Positions 47,745 to 59,584 of a stretch of DNA of 64,000 nucleotides are shown in pieces. Where the stretch lies: the NCBI GenBank assembly GCA_030248065.1, contig JASAMV010007143.1:1-64000 (forward strand), given 5' to 3'. The notes under the pieces are model-generated. The model did no database searches, was not told the origin of the DNA, and saw only the letters and a list, made by a program, of their open reading frames with translations. Position 1 is the stretch's first letter. Each line of letters begins with the position of its first letter. A program made the translations under genes and the position numbers. Origin of the DNA: Rhynchonema sp. JSB1_4. Its lineage: Eukaryota > Nematoda > Chromadorea > Monhysterida > Xyalidae.

Positions 47745-49810
47745 AACTACATCTACATTTCTGGCGGCAAACCGTGTGGCAGCTTTACACCAAGCAGTCG
47801 TCTTGTTCGTTACGATTACTTGAGCAACACCTGGACAACACTGGCAAACATGAGCACGCCACGTGAGGCACACGCAATGACTGCAGATGTGGACAGACTG
47901 CGAGTATGAAGTGGTTTGACCTTGGCCGCGGGGGCGGTAAAAAGTATACTTTTTAAGACCACTTATTTTCCTGCTCTGGATAATCCTTTTCAGCAAGATA
48001 TTGGTCGCACAATGACTAAATCAGAATTCATCTACCCTGATCTTCAGGTTCAACCTTAAAGGGGGCCTGCCGCTATTGTTTTTTGGGTTTTGGACCTCGG
48101 TTTTTTATATTAATCGTTAGTTGGCACTAAGATGAAGAACATTAACCTTCAAGAACTTCACCAAACTGACGTTTACCCACCGAAATTGATCAACCAACAT
48201 GGCCGCACGGGAACAAATTATCCCAATGTTGATGCACTATGTGTGCATGGAAATCAGGATTTCCAAAGCAAAATTCAAATCACAGAGGTGTGGTATAGGC
48301 GGCGCGTTACGGTAGGTTGACAAAACATTTGTTATTTACAAAAGAGCTAATGTTTTATCAGGCTACCGTAACCCGCCGCCTATATCACGCCCCAGTGATT
48401 TTGAATTTCTCTTGTCATTCCTGATCATCATGTGCAAAAGTGCATCAATATCGGACAGTTTTGTTCCCGATAGACCATCTTGGCGGATCGATTTCGGTGG
48501 GTAATCGCCATTTTGGTGAAGTTCGTCAAAACTAATGTTCTTGATCTCGATGCCAACAAACGATATAAGTGAAAAAACCGAGGTCGAAAACCAAAAAAAC
48601 AATAGCGGCGGGGCCGCTTTAACCACTATGCTACTTGTATTTTTGACAAAACATTTTCAGCTAAAAATAGTCTAGCAGATCAACCACGTTGCCGCAGGTC
48701 TGAAACATTCTCTTTACTACATACTTTGTGTGCGATCACGCAACGCAACGTCATTGCCCCGTCACTTTCCCTCTTCACGATTCAGGAAAAAAATTTGACC
48801 AATTCTTATAAAGTCCTTGTGCGACCAATAACATGGAACATAGCGGTCGGTGACAATGACTTCGCTTACGCAGTTAGGCTGTGAGCAGATAAACGCGGAA
48901 TGGCAGATTTCTGCATTCCGCATTCCGCCTTTATCTGCTCACCTTTGCGGAATTTCGAATTTCTGAAAGTAAATTTATGCTTTTGGTCAAACATCTCAGT
49001 TGCTGTTTGCGTTAACACGCAACATTTGAGGTCAGCACGCTGGAAGTTGTCATCGTCACCCAAGCGCGCACCATTCCGCAAAAGTGAGCAGATAAACGCG
49101 GAATGCGGAATGCAGAAATCTGCCATTCCGCGTTTATCTGCTCACCAATTTCCGCATTCCGCGTTTATCTGCTCACAGCTTTAATGCTGAGATTTCAGTA
49201 TTGCGTGTGTCAGCAGGAAATCTCAGCGTTTACTGCGTGAACGAAGTCATTTAAGTTGCAGCTTAAAGTTCGAAAGCTGGAAATCATCAATTAATTTAGA
49301 ATGTCGCTTGCACAATCAGGAATCGATCACTCTAAAGCTTGCAAAGCCACCGTTGTTCCTTTCAATAATGTCACACAGGTTTGCGGCGGTAATATTGGCG
49401 ATTCTTTCACCAGCAGCTGTGAGCAGTACAACCTGGTCACGGATACGTGGTCACAAATGGGCTCAATGCCGGTGCCACTATACAATCACGTAATGTTGAA
49501 CGCAATCACACACGTGCTGGTTTTGGGTGGAAAACGGTGAGTACTGTACTAAGCACGTAATTTACACTATTTTTTCAACTTTTTGCTTGGTTTTACAGTT
49601 TCGAAGCGACCGACAGTACCGTTAGTAACAGCAACAACATCTATGTGTTTACTAACGGAGTTTGGACAACTCAAACAGCAGCCATACTGAACAAAGCGTA
49701 TGATGGGCTGGTGAGTGCTGATATCATAGGAGCACTCTCATATGACTGTCCTGTAGGTTTTTGTGAGTAACAATGTAGAACTCAATAACTTCTGCTGCGT
49801 ACGATGTTAA
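47745..49810 (+). CDS. Kelch-repeat protein (5' incomplete)
   Basis: Exons 47745-47903, about 49300-49536, 49599-49710 and 49757-49810 (TAA). They show kelch motifs: IYISGG, then RYDYLSNTWTTLANMSTPREAHA; VCGGNIGDS, then CEQYNLVTDTWSQMGSMPVP and THVLVLGGKR; then NNIYVFTNGVWTTQTAAI. Kelch repeats form a beta-propeller for protein binding. The last three exons agree in phase. The join between the first and second does not with the obvious donor, so an exon is missing or the first exon ends early (GTGAGG donor at 47863). The short tail contains two adjacent Cys. No BTB or other partner domain seen. The first intron carries two MITEs. Confidence 0.6.
48060..48618. mobile_element. 560-bp palindromic TTAA element
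   Basis: Ends AGGGGGCCTGCCGCTATTGT and ACAATAGCGGCGGGGCCGCT, bordered by TTAA (48056-48059 and 48619-48622). The arms of about 240 bp are imperfect inverted copies (AAGAACATTA.CCTTC...CACCAAA). Same target type as 26372-27384 and 37744-39253, with a different body. Confidence 0.85.
48877..49180. mobile_element. Harbinger-like MITE
   Basis: Ends GGCTGTGAGCAGATAAACGC and GCGTTTATCTGCTCACAGCT, with TTA on each side (48874-48876 and 49181-49183). The unit GAGCAGATAAACGCGGAATG with GCAGAAATCTGCCATTCCGC is repeated inwards from both ends, giving nested hairpins. Confidence 0.85.
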
Positions 49811-50850
49811 TCAACTATGCATAATGACGGAAAAAATTTCAAGTTACACTACACTGTCAAATACAGTGTTCCAAGTGGTTTTCTGTCTCAGTAGCGTGTG
49901 TTTTTTTACCGCATCATGACTGCTGTATAATTTCTGTTTACTATTGTTGTCAGTGGGCATGATTCATTCATATTCATAGCACATGATTTGGCTGAACAAT
50001 AAAGTACGAGCACAGGACTTGCTGGACTTGTGACCAAGGGACCTGCGCAAATGCCATGCATCGACCGATGATTTTTACCCTACAAGCTCTCGCTGGAATG
50101 CCAAGGTTCCAGAAGCTTATTTGGAATACACTTCGGAGATTAGATTTTTTAAAATACTAATTTTCCCATGACATTCTCCGGTACGCTGGTGAAGATCGTT
50201 GGCATACGTTAAATCCCGTAACATCATGCAATGAGTGTACGTGTGACCAATACAGAGTTGGAAACAGGAACATGCACATATCCAGGACCACCAAGTTTAA
50301 CACCGGCTCAGACACTGCCGTAAAAATGGTTTCGGTCCATTCGCGTCATCGTACACACTAAATTAATTTTGACGGGAAAATTAGTCACACACGTACATAC
50401 AGAACACACACAAGGCTTCTGTCCTGCAGCATCGGGCCGTTCAGATTTTATTCGGGTCATGCAACACATTATTTGGTACATCGCTATCGCAATGAGCACC
50501 TATTCTGCCGAACACACATAATAATTGGTCCGATTTTTAGTCCATCGACCAACTTTCCAACTGCGAGAACCTACGTCACCGTTTTTCAACTGCTAGTTTT
50601 TTCAAACGCAACGTTTTAAAGAGTTTTAGTAATCCGACGATAATAACGTGAAACAACGAAAGTGAAGAAGAATTATCGTTTAGAGATGTTCATGTATTGC
50701 AAACGGTGCAGGTTTATTTTGTCTTCGATCATTTAAAATTCAAATGTGTGGATAATCAGATTAGTCTGTAAATTCGCTTCAGAATTTTATTTTATTCGTA
50801 CAACTAACACGGAGTACTCCTTATTACCCGGTCTTGAAGTGCAGGTCAGC
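49811..50850. other. Intergenic, nothing recognised
   Basis: Between the kelch gene and gene Y. No open frame with splice signals and no repeat family recognised. Confidence 0.4.
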
Positions 50851-53426
50851 ATGGAATATTATAGATCAAGTGCCCGGTGTTTTGGCATTGTGTGTTTCCT
50901 CATCATGCTACCCGAGTGCAAGAGTTGTGTTAATGATCTTTTTGTGGACAATAATGCGCAAAACATTCAACTGATCGCTACCGCTTCGGGATCAGCAGGT
51001 TTCTTGAGCAAATGTTGCTTTCGCTCTGACAGCTTCTCATTCTAATTTGGAAATTTAAAAAGCCCCAGTTTCAGGCGCAGCAGCAGACAGCTCTGCCAGT
51101 GGCTCACAGAATTGCAGCAGTATCCCGGTGAGCACTTCAAACTCCAACACAGCGCCAAATGTGATCCACTCCAGCACCACTAGTGACATGAAACATCCGA
51201 CAGGCAGTGTGGCGTTCATTAGCTGCCCAAACAACCTATTGCTGCTCAACATCGGTGAGTATAACAACGGGTCAAGTGATCATTTTTGATTGAGCAGGTT
51301 TCCGCTCGTTTTGAACCGAAAGCAATTCGAAACGCGAGCGGATCCAGGGCCCACAGGGGCATGATCCCCTTTGGTATATTTGACCCCTGAAGGAAGGACA
51401 CAATTTCGGAAAGAATAGGGAAGCAGAACCCATCGGTCGCAAGATTTTTACGCTTCATACGCCACAAAAGTTCAAACATCGCGCGTTTTACGGTTCAAAT
51501 ACATCTACTTTCAATTAAATGTAGCTTTCGCGTATGAAAATGCCAAAATTTAGCGCGCGTCGCGTGCATTCTCACGTTATGTAAATAATACCATTGGTAT
51601 TTGGTGTAAAAAGCGCGAAATTCTAGACCAGCGCACTACTTAAAGATGACTTTTCAAAAATGCAACAAGCATATATAAATGGTTTTTTGGATTTGGCCCC
51701 TCCCTTGGTCAAATGCTGGATCCGCCACTGATTCGAGAATGTATACATACCGAATGGACATCTGCACTGTACGTACGTACATAATAATCCTGCTTCATCA
51801 CAGACGGCGCATCAACGAGTCCGCAGGCAGGAGCTGTTGCGAATGTGTGCAAAAATGATGGACAATGGAGCATCAGTGGATCGTTTGCTTGTGCTACAGG
51901 TTGTTGAAGCATCACGTTCTGCAGTGTCATTGCACCAGTTCAAAGACTCTCTTGTATAGCTTCATTTGAGATTTTTTGTCACAAAAATTTTAATAGATTA
52001 GTGTTATCGATTTTGCAGCATGCGACAATCTGGCGGCGGATACTACGATCACCGTACAGTATTCCGGTGATCACTATTCGTGGCTTCAGAAATCGCTCGT
52101 TGGCTCTACGGTGCGGCACAAATTTGGCATTTTCATGTCGTGCTCTAAATCAGGGCTCGAAATATAAAAAATACCGATTTCCAGGCAACAGTCACCTGCA
52201 GCGGCGGAGTAACGGGCGCCGGGTCGACTGATCTGTTTGAGGGAACTTCGAGCAATTTTGCTGATTTGACCAGTGTAGCCACGACACCAACACTGACCTG
52301 TGCTGGCGCTGCTGGCTGGCAAATAGGTGGCGTCACAAAGACGACCTACAGATGTTTGAGACGTGAGTGGTGATTTTATTTATGTATGTTTCTGTCCAAT
52401 CGACCAACTGGTGTCAGCATTGTCATTGCGCTGGCACAATAATCCGGACGCTATCAGACCATACGATCGAATAGGATCGGACAGGGCCTGTTGCTATGGT
52501 CACCGCGCGACTTTTTACTTGTGGATATAACCCGCTGGAGACTAAGCACCACCGGTGCCAAACCGTTGAAAGAGCTGAAATTACATGTACCAGCACCAGT
52601 AACTTGACATTACATACTTTTTGTCGCAAATCGTTCTAAAAATTTAAATTTTTGTTAAGCCCAAGGTTGAGATATAGTACCCACACCATATTATTTCTGG
52701 TCAGAAACCATCGATCTTTCAGAGTGTGCTGAGCCGGCGGTGATTGGAGCAAATTCGAATTTCGTCGGTTTCCTTGGCGGTACAGGGTCGGTGTCCAGCG
52801 GTACTCAGCGCATATTTACGCTGTTTTCGATGGCAAGCCCAAGCGGCAATATGACCATACCGTGCAATCAAGGGAGTCTCCTAACGGACCTGACTGTTCA
52901 TTTCACCGACGCGATCATGGCTGTGAGTTGATGTGGGGAGTTTTTCCTGGTTTTAGTATGCAACATAACTTTCGCAGACCCGCAGACGAGCGCCAGTCAG
53001 TTCCGGTCGCACCGCTTTAGATTGATTCTTATCCTAGCACCCGAGGCTCAGGCTGACACCATTTTGACCCAGGTAATGTCCAAAGTCCAAACAACTACAT
53101 AATTACGTGGCGAGCGTCGTGGAATGACCAACAACAATGACCGTTTCACAAATTAGGTACACACAGTTTCACGGTGGCCTGATCGGAACCTGAAGTCGTG
53201 CTGCTAAACTGACTAAATCATGCGACGGCTGAATGAATAATCGAGGTTTGCCATCTGCCGCCAACTACCAGGCCAATTTCTATCATTCCAGGACACCGTC
53301 GCGGGCCATCGATCATTCACGCAACAGGCAACGTGCATTGACGGATCCTGGTTCCTGCCTGTGACTGACTTTGGTGGAGGGCTCCTGATCAGAAATAAAT
53401 TTGTCAGTCGCTATCAGTGCAGATAA
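50851..53426 (+). CDS. Secreted protein Y, paralogue of X
   Basis: Eight exons join fully in phase: 50851-50998, 51075-51254, 51804-51899, 52019-52110, 52185-52362, 52723-52922, 52986-53072, 53292-53426; 371 residues. A signal peptide (CFGIVCFLIMLPECKSC) is followed by a sushi-like pair of halves (TGSVAFISCPNN, then VCKNDGQWSISGSFAC) and a VQYSGDHYSWLQKSLVGST plus TVTCSGG, TLTCAGAAGWQIGG repeat. Then come a CAEPAVIGANSNF module, a FRLILILAPEAQADTILTQ segment and QATCIDGSWFLP before the end RYQCR. Each exon except the LILAP one has a counterpart in gene X at matching size and phase. Likely an extracellular disulfide-rich recognition or adhesion protein; function unknown. Confidence 0.75.
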
Positions 53427-53429
53427 AAA

Positions 53430-56400
53430 ACTGGGTACTCCCACAGCTCGCGCCAGCTCTTGTTTAGACCCAGAGCTAGGCTTAGGCTTGGGCTTACACT
53501 TAACCTTTGACTCAGGCTTGCACTCCGCACACACGTTTGGGTTTAGGCAACCAACTACAGGCCGAAGCCAGAACAAGTCCAACCCTAACCGACCGCCCGG
53601 CGCGAGCAGTGAAGTAACGAAAACTGTCATTTGTTGATGTTTCATTCGTATAATATGGCCTGATGCGTGCGCGCTTTGTTGACTTTAGCGAAGGAGTCAT
53701 ATTTGGGTAATGACGTCAGCAAAGTGACAACCGCACAATCAATTTATTTGCAGCAGTTTTCAGAAACAATAATGTGCAATTAACGTTACATTTGATGGAC
53801 TATTTATTTTGTACCTGTTAAGAACGTGTCTATGTGTTATTTGTTGCGCAAAACAATTATAAGGCCGTAGCCCAACAGCAACACATAATCGTGCCGGGAG
53901 ACTGATTACAAATAAAGTTGATAAACCCGACTCAGCTGCGCTGGGGGAACACTAAAAAACGGATAAACCGAATCGGTAGTGGGACGGTTCGTTCCCAGTG
54001 ATGTGGTCTCAATTGAAATTGTCTTGGAATTGAAACGCACGCGTGTAATGTTTCACGTCAGTGATTACCTCGTTGTTTGACGGGTATGCGATGATTTATT
54101 TGACTCAGGCTGGAGCCCAAGCCTAAGCCTATTGATACACCATAACTATGCTTCCAATGTTTATTCAGCACTCATGTTGTTCGTCTTGTCTTGTTCGCCG
54201 AAACTCCATGGATGACAATTTATTTCAGGCGATAACACCGTGTGCTCGTTTGTATTGAGGAGATCTTTCTTTAGGTCCACGAAACCGATTTACAGTGGCC
54301 TTTTTGCAGTTGTGTAGTTGTGTCCGCGTGGCACACACTCACGTTCTTTACTTCAAGAACGAAAAACGGCGACATACACGAGGCAAAATTAATTTTAATA
54401 CGAAAAGCAGAGCGGGTGTGCAGAACAATGCAATGCAATGCACATGTCCCGAGCTCATAAATGATGGAAAACAGAAACATGACCGTACAAGTCCCATAGC
54501 ATCATTACGATAAATATATAGAAGTATTGCTTTGCATGGGTCGGCAGCAAACAGACCGGAACAAATTTTGTTGCAACAAGTTAATCACGTCTGCAGCAAA
54601 ATTTATTCATGGTACTTTTTACTTCGACATGATGATGTGCCTGGTGTGTTCGTCGCCGTCTCTGTACGTTGCGGGCATCACAAGCACAAAACTCCGAGTT
54701 TTTATACGATAACAAAAAGCTACGTTTGTGATGACATCCTGACCGATCCAGGCAGCAACTGTTGGTTGTCGTTGAGAACAGCTTGAAGGTTTGAATGTCA
54801 GACAGGTCGATGATAATGCCGTTTGGTGTGCCCCCACCCCTGGTTCGGGGACTGCATAAATGCTCCGAACCGAACACAGGGGAGGGGTGCACCCTCGGCA
54901 GCACGTTCCCACGCCACGATGAACGGTGCCTCATCGGGTGGGCTCCTCGTGAGCCGATGCCTCGGATACGGTAACGCTCAACATGAAAGGAAGAGAGATT
55001 GTTGGTTTTTGCTGCCACCTGCCAGAGTGAATGACCATTGAAGATGACTGTTTGGTAACGGTATGACGCCCTACCGCAAACCCACCGGTCAGCTTCAAGG
55101 TCACGCACAGTGGCAGCTTTACGACAGCGATATACCCAACAAACTTAATTGCCACTGTAGTTATTGTCCCTTATCTATAGGGGCGATAAACTGTTTTTTT
55201 TGTCACGATAAAAACATGACATCGGAACGAACCTGCTGAGGGATGCGCTGGGTAGGTTATACCTGGTCTGGTTGCTCAAGGAATCCCATATGTCCGTTAA
55301 TCCGGTTGATCGTGATGCACGTGGACGACTTGCATCGTGGGACGCTGGGACGCCTGGGGGCTTTAAGGGAAGACATGTTGAATGGCATAAAAATGAAAAA
55401 TACCACCCTTGGGCGACGGTAAAACCAGTCGCCCACATCATGTGCCACCAGGGAGCCATTGTTATGCCAGCTGATGTTTCAACGCGCACCATCCGGTCCA
55501 TGCTGAAACAGGGATGAATCGGTCCCTCTCGTCCTTCGATGGGTCGATCGATCATGTGAAATTGCGCTGCGCCTGAAATCACAAGGAAAACATTTGGGCA
55601 CGAATGGATGGGCTTGACAAATCAGGGGTCGCCTCCAGTCGGCCGTCAGTCGTTGTCGTTGTTCATATTTTGTACTCAATTATCGTTAATGTAATTTATT
55701 TTGTTCGGTTGTCGAGTGTATCTAGTGCTCCAGACAAAGGGAAGCGGTTGGACTGGGACAAACGGAGAGAAAACGACACATCGTGCAACATGAATAAACA
55801 AACATTCCGGCCGGAATGAGGCAAACATAATGATGGACCATCATGGTGGAAAGAGAGGAATGCTGTCGACAGCGGGAAAACAAGGAGAGAAGGAATCGGG
55901 GCGAGAAACTCGAACGATATTATATATCAGGGATGATAAACAGTGTATGAACATTGGGGTGAGATAGGAGGCAACAAGGGACGTTCACCTGGCAGCACAG
56001 CAGCAAGGCAAATAATTCAGGACATGGTGAGGGAACAAATGAAATTGGAAGAAAAAAAAACGAAACCGACCCCAACTGACAGGTGCTGAAGCACATAGGT
56101 AAGCGCTAGGCCGATCACAGACGCCCGCAGAGACAAAGTGTAACGGTGGAGAAATATGACCAGTGTGCCAAAGGAAGAAAACATGTATAGAGTGTGTTGT
56201 GTTGAGCTGCTGCTGGCGTCACACAAGCCATCGTCGATTCTCACGTTCGGTGGAACAACAAAGGGACCAACTCGCGACAAAAACCATATTCGCCGCAGAA
56301 CAGGAGACGGAATAATTCCAACATTTGATCTCTTTGCTCGAGAGACAAACTTTCCCATTTTGCCTTGCGCATTCCGTGCTTGCAGAGCTTGCAGCTGTGG

Positions 56401-56455
56401 TCCTTCTTGACACCCAAAGAAACAAAAAAAAACAAAACCTTGCGGTTTTTCGAAA
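53430..56455. other. Three kilobases with only weak open frames
   Basis: TTAGGC-like words at 53470 and 54115. Several frames of 60-175 codons occur on both strands (for example plus 54532-54786 and 55272-55517, minus 54581-55108) without domains, mutual splice support or repeat matches. One of the plus frames (LKESHMSVNPVDRDARGRL) looks most protein-like but I cannot connect it. Confidence 0.3.
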
Positions 56456-56818
56456 ATGCTGTGTGCGGTTCAGAACGGACGTCACACGCACGCCACATGT
56501 GTTTGGGACTTCTACGAAAAGCTTCATCCCGCATCCGGAATCACGCAGCATGGAATAAAGTGTGTCGGAACCGCGGATCTCAGTGTCTGCTCGCCACCCG
56601 CCAACACATTGGGTGGAATTCACAAAGCAAAGTCAAGCTCACCGTCAAGCTCGAAGCCACAATTCAAAGTCAGAAGTTTCAGCGTCACGCTGGCTGATGC
56701 AACAGACTTGGTTTTCAAAACGAAGGGTCAAACGCGACAGCTTGTTGTGCATGGCAAATTCTCGGGATATTGTTATTTTGAGGATGTAGCAAAAGCGGTT
56801 CCGAAAGATTTCTTCTGA
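56456..56818 (+). CDS. Possible small unknown protein, 120 residues
   Basis: Open from ATG 56456 to TGA 56818. It includes CVWDFYEKLHPASGITQHG, a Ser/Lys-rich linker and QFKVRSFSVTLADATDLVF, then HGKFSGYCYFEDVAKAVPKD. The second half reads like a small beta-type domain. A competing frame (GTG start, minus strand) covers the same DNA, but this one has the more protein-like composition. No family recognised; it could be a terminal exon. Confidence 0.3.
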   Translation: MLCAVQNGRHTHATCVWDFYEKLHPASGITQHGIKCVGTADLSVCSPPANTLGGIHKAKSSSPSSSKPQFKVRSFSVTLADATDLVFKTKGQTRQLVVHGKFSGYCYFEDVAKAVPKDFF

Positions 56819-57221
56819 GGTATAATAATTGGGACCTACTCAGAAAACTTCCAGATCAGCACTGAAATGACATAATTCCTGAGATTTTCAAAGAGCGCTG
56901 AAAACGATCACAGAAACCATTTTGACATCGCAGCTGAGCCTGACATCTAAAAACCTGGTTGAGCCTGAATAAGTCCAACACGTTATTGAAGCTCTTGTCC
57001 AGCTGTTTGTGCACTATGCCTAAACTTGTCTTCAGGTCCTGGCTTGGGCATCAGCCCGGAAGACACGTCCATATGAAGCGTAAAATCCGAAAAAAAGTTC
57101 AATCTTTGAGGTGGCGGCGCGGCTGGGCTGCGCCACGGTGGGATTCGAACCTGCCTCGTGGCATCACTGCCGATCGATCTTTTGGCAATGATTTGCAACA
57201 ACATGATGCAAGGCACATAGC

Positions 57222-57314
57222 ACTGATTGCAGAATACTTTCTGTCGCTTTCAGTATTCCAGAAAGCACTGATGGCAGAATACTTTCTGTCGCTATCAGCA
57301 TTTCAGAAAACCCT
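57222..57314. repeat. Tandem duplication of about 45 bp
   Basis: GCACTGATTGCAGAATACTT with CTGTCGCTTTCAGTATTCCA is followed immediately by a second copy (GCACTGATGGCAGAATACTT, CTGTCGCTATCAGCATTTCA). Simple local duplication. Confidence 0.8.
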
Positions 57315-57994
57315 AGAAAAAATTTTATGCCATTTCAGAACCCATTTGACCTGTTTTGGTCAGGTCTCGTACATTCCGGGAGTGACTGAGGACATCGCCC
57401 GTTCGATTGGGCGAAAAGCTCCTCCACGTCAGAATGAAAGAGAAATTATTCCAGCGAGCGACAGAGACGAGGGCGGGCCCCGGCCCGCCGCCGGCGCCGC
57501 CCGGGGGGGGCCCCAAAAAAAAAAGTACAGCTGGGCAGTGCTGTGGCTACTTTTGCGGGGCGGGTAGGCGGTAGGGTACATAGGTGGAAAAAATCGGGGC
57601 GGGTAGGGGGCACTGTACCGTATTGTCGGAAATAGAACCCGGGGGGTCTATTTTTTCACTGGGGTCATTTTGGGGGGTTCAATTTATGGGGGGGTCAATT
57701 ATTGGGGGGGGGTTATATTTTTCATTTGGCCCCCCGACGAAAAAAATCATTGTTAATAATGCTCCTAAAAATGGCCTGTTTAGGGTATTTTCTGCCTTTA
57801 ACAGCGTTAATTATGCTTAAAAAGCCGTATTCTGCTGAAAACGCAAGCTTAAACAACGTTTGACACAACAACACAGCCTTACCATACCACTAATCAGTGG
57901 TACGGTGAAGGTTTGGGGTGGGGTTCTATTAATGGGGAGGGGTCAATTAATGGGGGGGTTCTATTTTTGATTTCGAGCCATTTAGGGGGGGTTC

Positions 57995-58881
57995 CAGAGG
58001 TCGCAATCGGGCCGGGTTTGGCCGGCCCGGCCCGGCCCGAGCCCCCAAATCTCCGGCCCGGCCCGGCCCGACCCGTACCCCCAAATCTCCGGCCCGGCCC
58101 GGCCCGAACCCCCAAATCTCCGGCCCGGCCCGGCCCGGCCCGAATTTTTGGCTCAGATTTTATTTAACCCAATTTTTTTCATAATTTTTGCGATTTTTGA
58201 ATCAATTTTTTTTGTTGAACTTTCATTGTTTTCCATGAAAAAGTCGCCAGATAGACAATACCAATGGTGTGGCTGGGGGGTCCCCCCCTTACAGTAGGTA
58301 GATGACGCGCCATCCTGGTACAGTAGGTAGGTCGCCGCCGCACGGCTGGTACAGTAGGTTGCTATTTTTGGCTCAAAATGGTATAAAATCCATATTTTTC
58401 ATTCCAAATAATCGAAAAATTTTGAGGGTTTTAGAGTACATTTTCATCTAAACTTGGACATGAAAAATTTTGTTCCCCCCTAGCTCGGCCGGTCGGTACA
58501 GTAGATAGGTTGATTTCAGGCCTTTCTGGTGGTACAGTAGGTTGATTGCACGCCTGGGTAGCCACACGACTGGACAATACTGATCACTTACTTGCTGAAT
58601 CCGTCAGAAATTTTAGTATTTTGGACAAAAAAACTCCTACTTTTTCAGTAAAATAAGTCACTTCAGAAGCTTCGGGCCGGGGTGCCCGGCCCGGCCCGGC
58701 CCGACCCTCCAAATCTCCGGCCCGGCCCGGCCCGGCCCGAGCCAAAAGCCCAAAATCGCGGCCCGACCCGGCCCGGCCCGATTGCGACCTCTGATTCCAT
58801 TGGGCATAATACGGCGGCGTGGTTTCCACTCGAGGTGTTCAAAACGTTGTCGAGGTCGGGCCGGCCCGATTGCGACCTCTG
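57995..58881. mobile_element. hAT-type element H nested in G
   Basis: Ends CAGAGGTCGCAATCGGGCC and GGCCCGATTGCGACCTCTG are perfect inverted repeats, flanked by an exact 8-bp duplication GGGGGTTC (57987-57994 and 58882-58889). Repeated GGCCCGGCCC and CCCAAATCTCC words make the arms extremely GC-rich. A second end-like GATTGCGACCTCTG occurs at about 58783-58796, so it may be composite. It contains the family A MITE at 58262-58572. Confidence 0.85.
58262..58572. mobile_element. hAT-type MITE, family A, copy 3
   Basis: Ends CAATGGTGTGGCT and AGCCACACGACTG, flanked by an exact 8-bp duplication GACAATAC (58254-58261 and 58573-58580). GTACAGTAGGTAG words lie on both sides; the core lacks the CGCGCG palindrome of the other copies. 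It is the third level of a nest (A inside H inside G). Confidence 0.9.
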
Positions 58882-58939
58882 GGGGGTTCAATTAATGGGG
58901 GGGTCAATTAATGGGGGGGTTCTATTTCCGACAATACGG

Positions 58940-59584
58940 TAGTGGCTGGGGGGATGGGGGGGGGATTCCCCCCCAAAGGGGTATCTATCTCGAGTCAACC
59001 CTTAGGGGGGGATGGGGGAAGGGTATCTATCTCGAGCCGACCCCAAAGGGTATCTCGAGTAAGTAGATTTATGGTTTTCAAAGGCAAAAATAGGTGTTTT
59101 TCGACCTCGGGACCCCCAAAAATCGCGCGCTAAACACCCAAAAATGGTCATTTTAGGCCAATTTTCGGCAAAAATGTCAAAAAATACCCATTTTAGGCCA
59201 ATTTTGCAGGCCCGGCCCGGTCGACCAACTCCAAAATCGCGGCCCGGCCGGCCCGTTTCCGATCTCTGAAGCGAACGGGAGCAGAGCACGGAGCAGAGGT
59301 GGGAATCGGGCCGGCCACCCCGGCCCGGCCCGGCCCGACCGTTCGGGCCGGAAACCTCTACCCCACCCGCCCCGCTCTGGTACCCTACTCCGCTACTCCC
59401 CTACCCGCCCCGTTTTTTTGCATTCAAAGTGCCCATTTTTTGGTCAAAAAAATGCTCAAAATTCGACCGAAAACCCTTACAAGTGCAAAAAATCGCAAAA
59501 CTTGTATGGTACCGTACCCGCCCCGAAAAATCTCCCCCCCCGCCCCCCAAATCGGATTCCCCCCACGCCCCAAGATTCCAGGTA
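58940..59584. repeat. Fragments of further MITE families
   Basis: GGTATCTATCTCGAG words (58978-59062) precede a GTTTTTCGACCTC / CGCGCGCT core shared with family V. GGCCCGGCC stretches (59208-59345) follow, starting a CAGAGGTGGGAATCGGGCC end, and then TACCCGCCCCG words (59356-59530). These appear to be several truncated elements; I could not pair their ends. Confidence 0.55.

Larger units (their letters stand above)
57618..58939. mobile_element. Tc1/mariner-type element G, copy 1 (host of nested insert)
   Basis: Ends CCGTATTGTCGGAAATAGA and TCTATTTCCGACAATACGG with TA on each side. The interior matches copy 2 at 59585-60471: TTTTCACTGGGGTCATTTT, GCAAGCTTAAACAACGTTTG, TTCTATTAATGGGG words. It is interrupted at 57995-58881 by a hAT-type element. 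No transposase. Confidence 0.88.

Noticed and set aside
57120..57185. tRNA-Ser-like GCAGGTTCGAATCCCACC block on the minus strand
   Set aside because: No A box or cloverleaf upstream, and the T-stem is mismatched. Not called as an RNA gene.
56959..57567. 202-codon plus-strand frame with duplicated AEYFLSLS segment
   Set aside because: Contains a plain 45-bp tandem DNA duplication, a tRNA-like block and a GC/poly(A) tail; no conserved domain.
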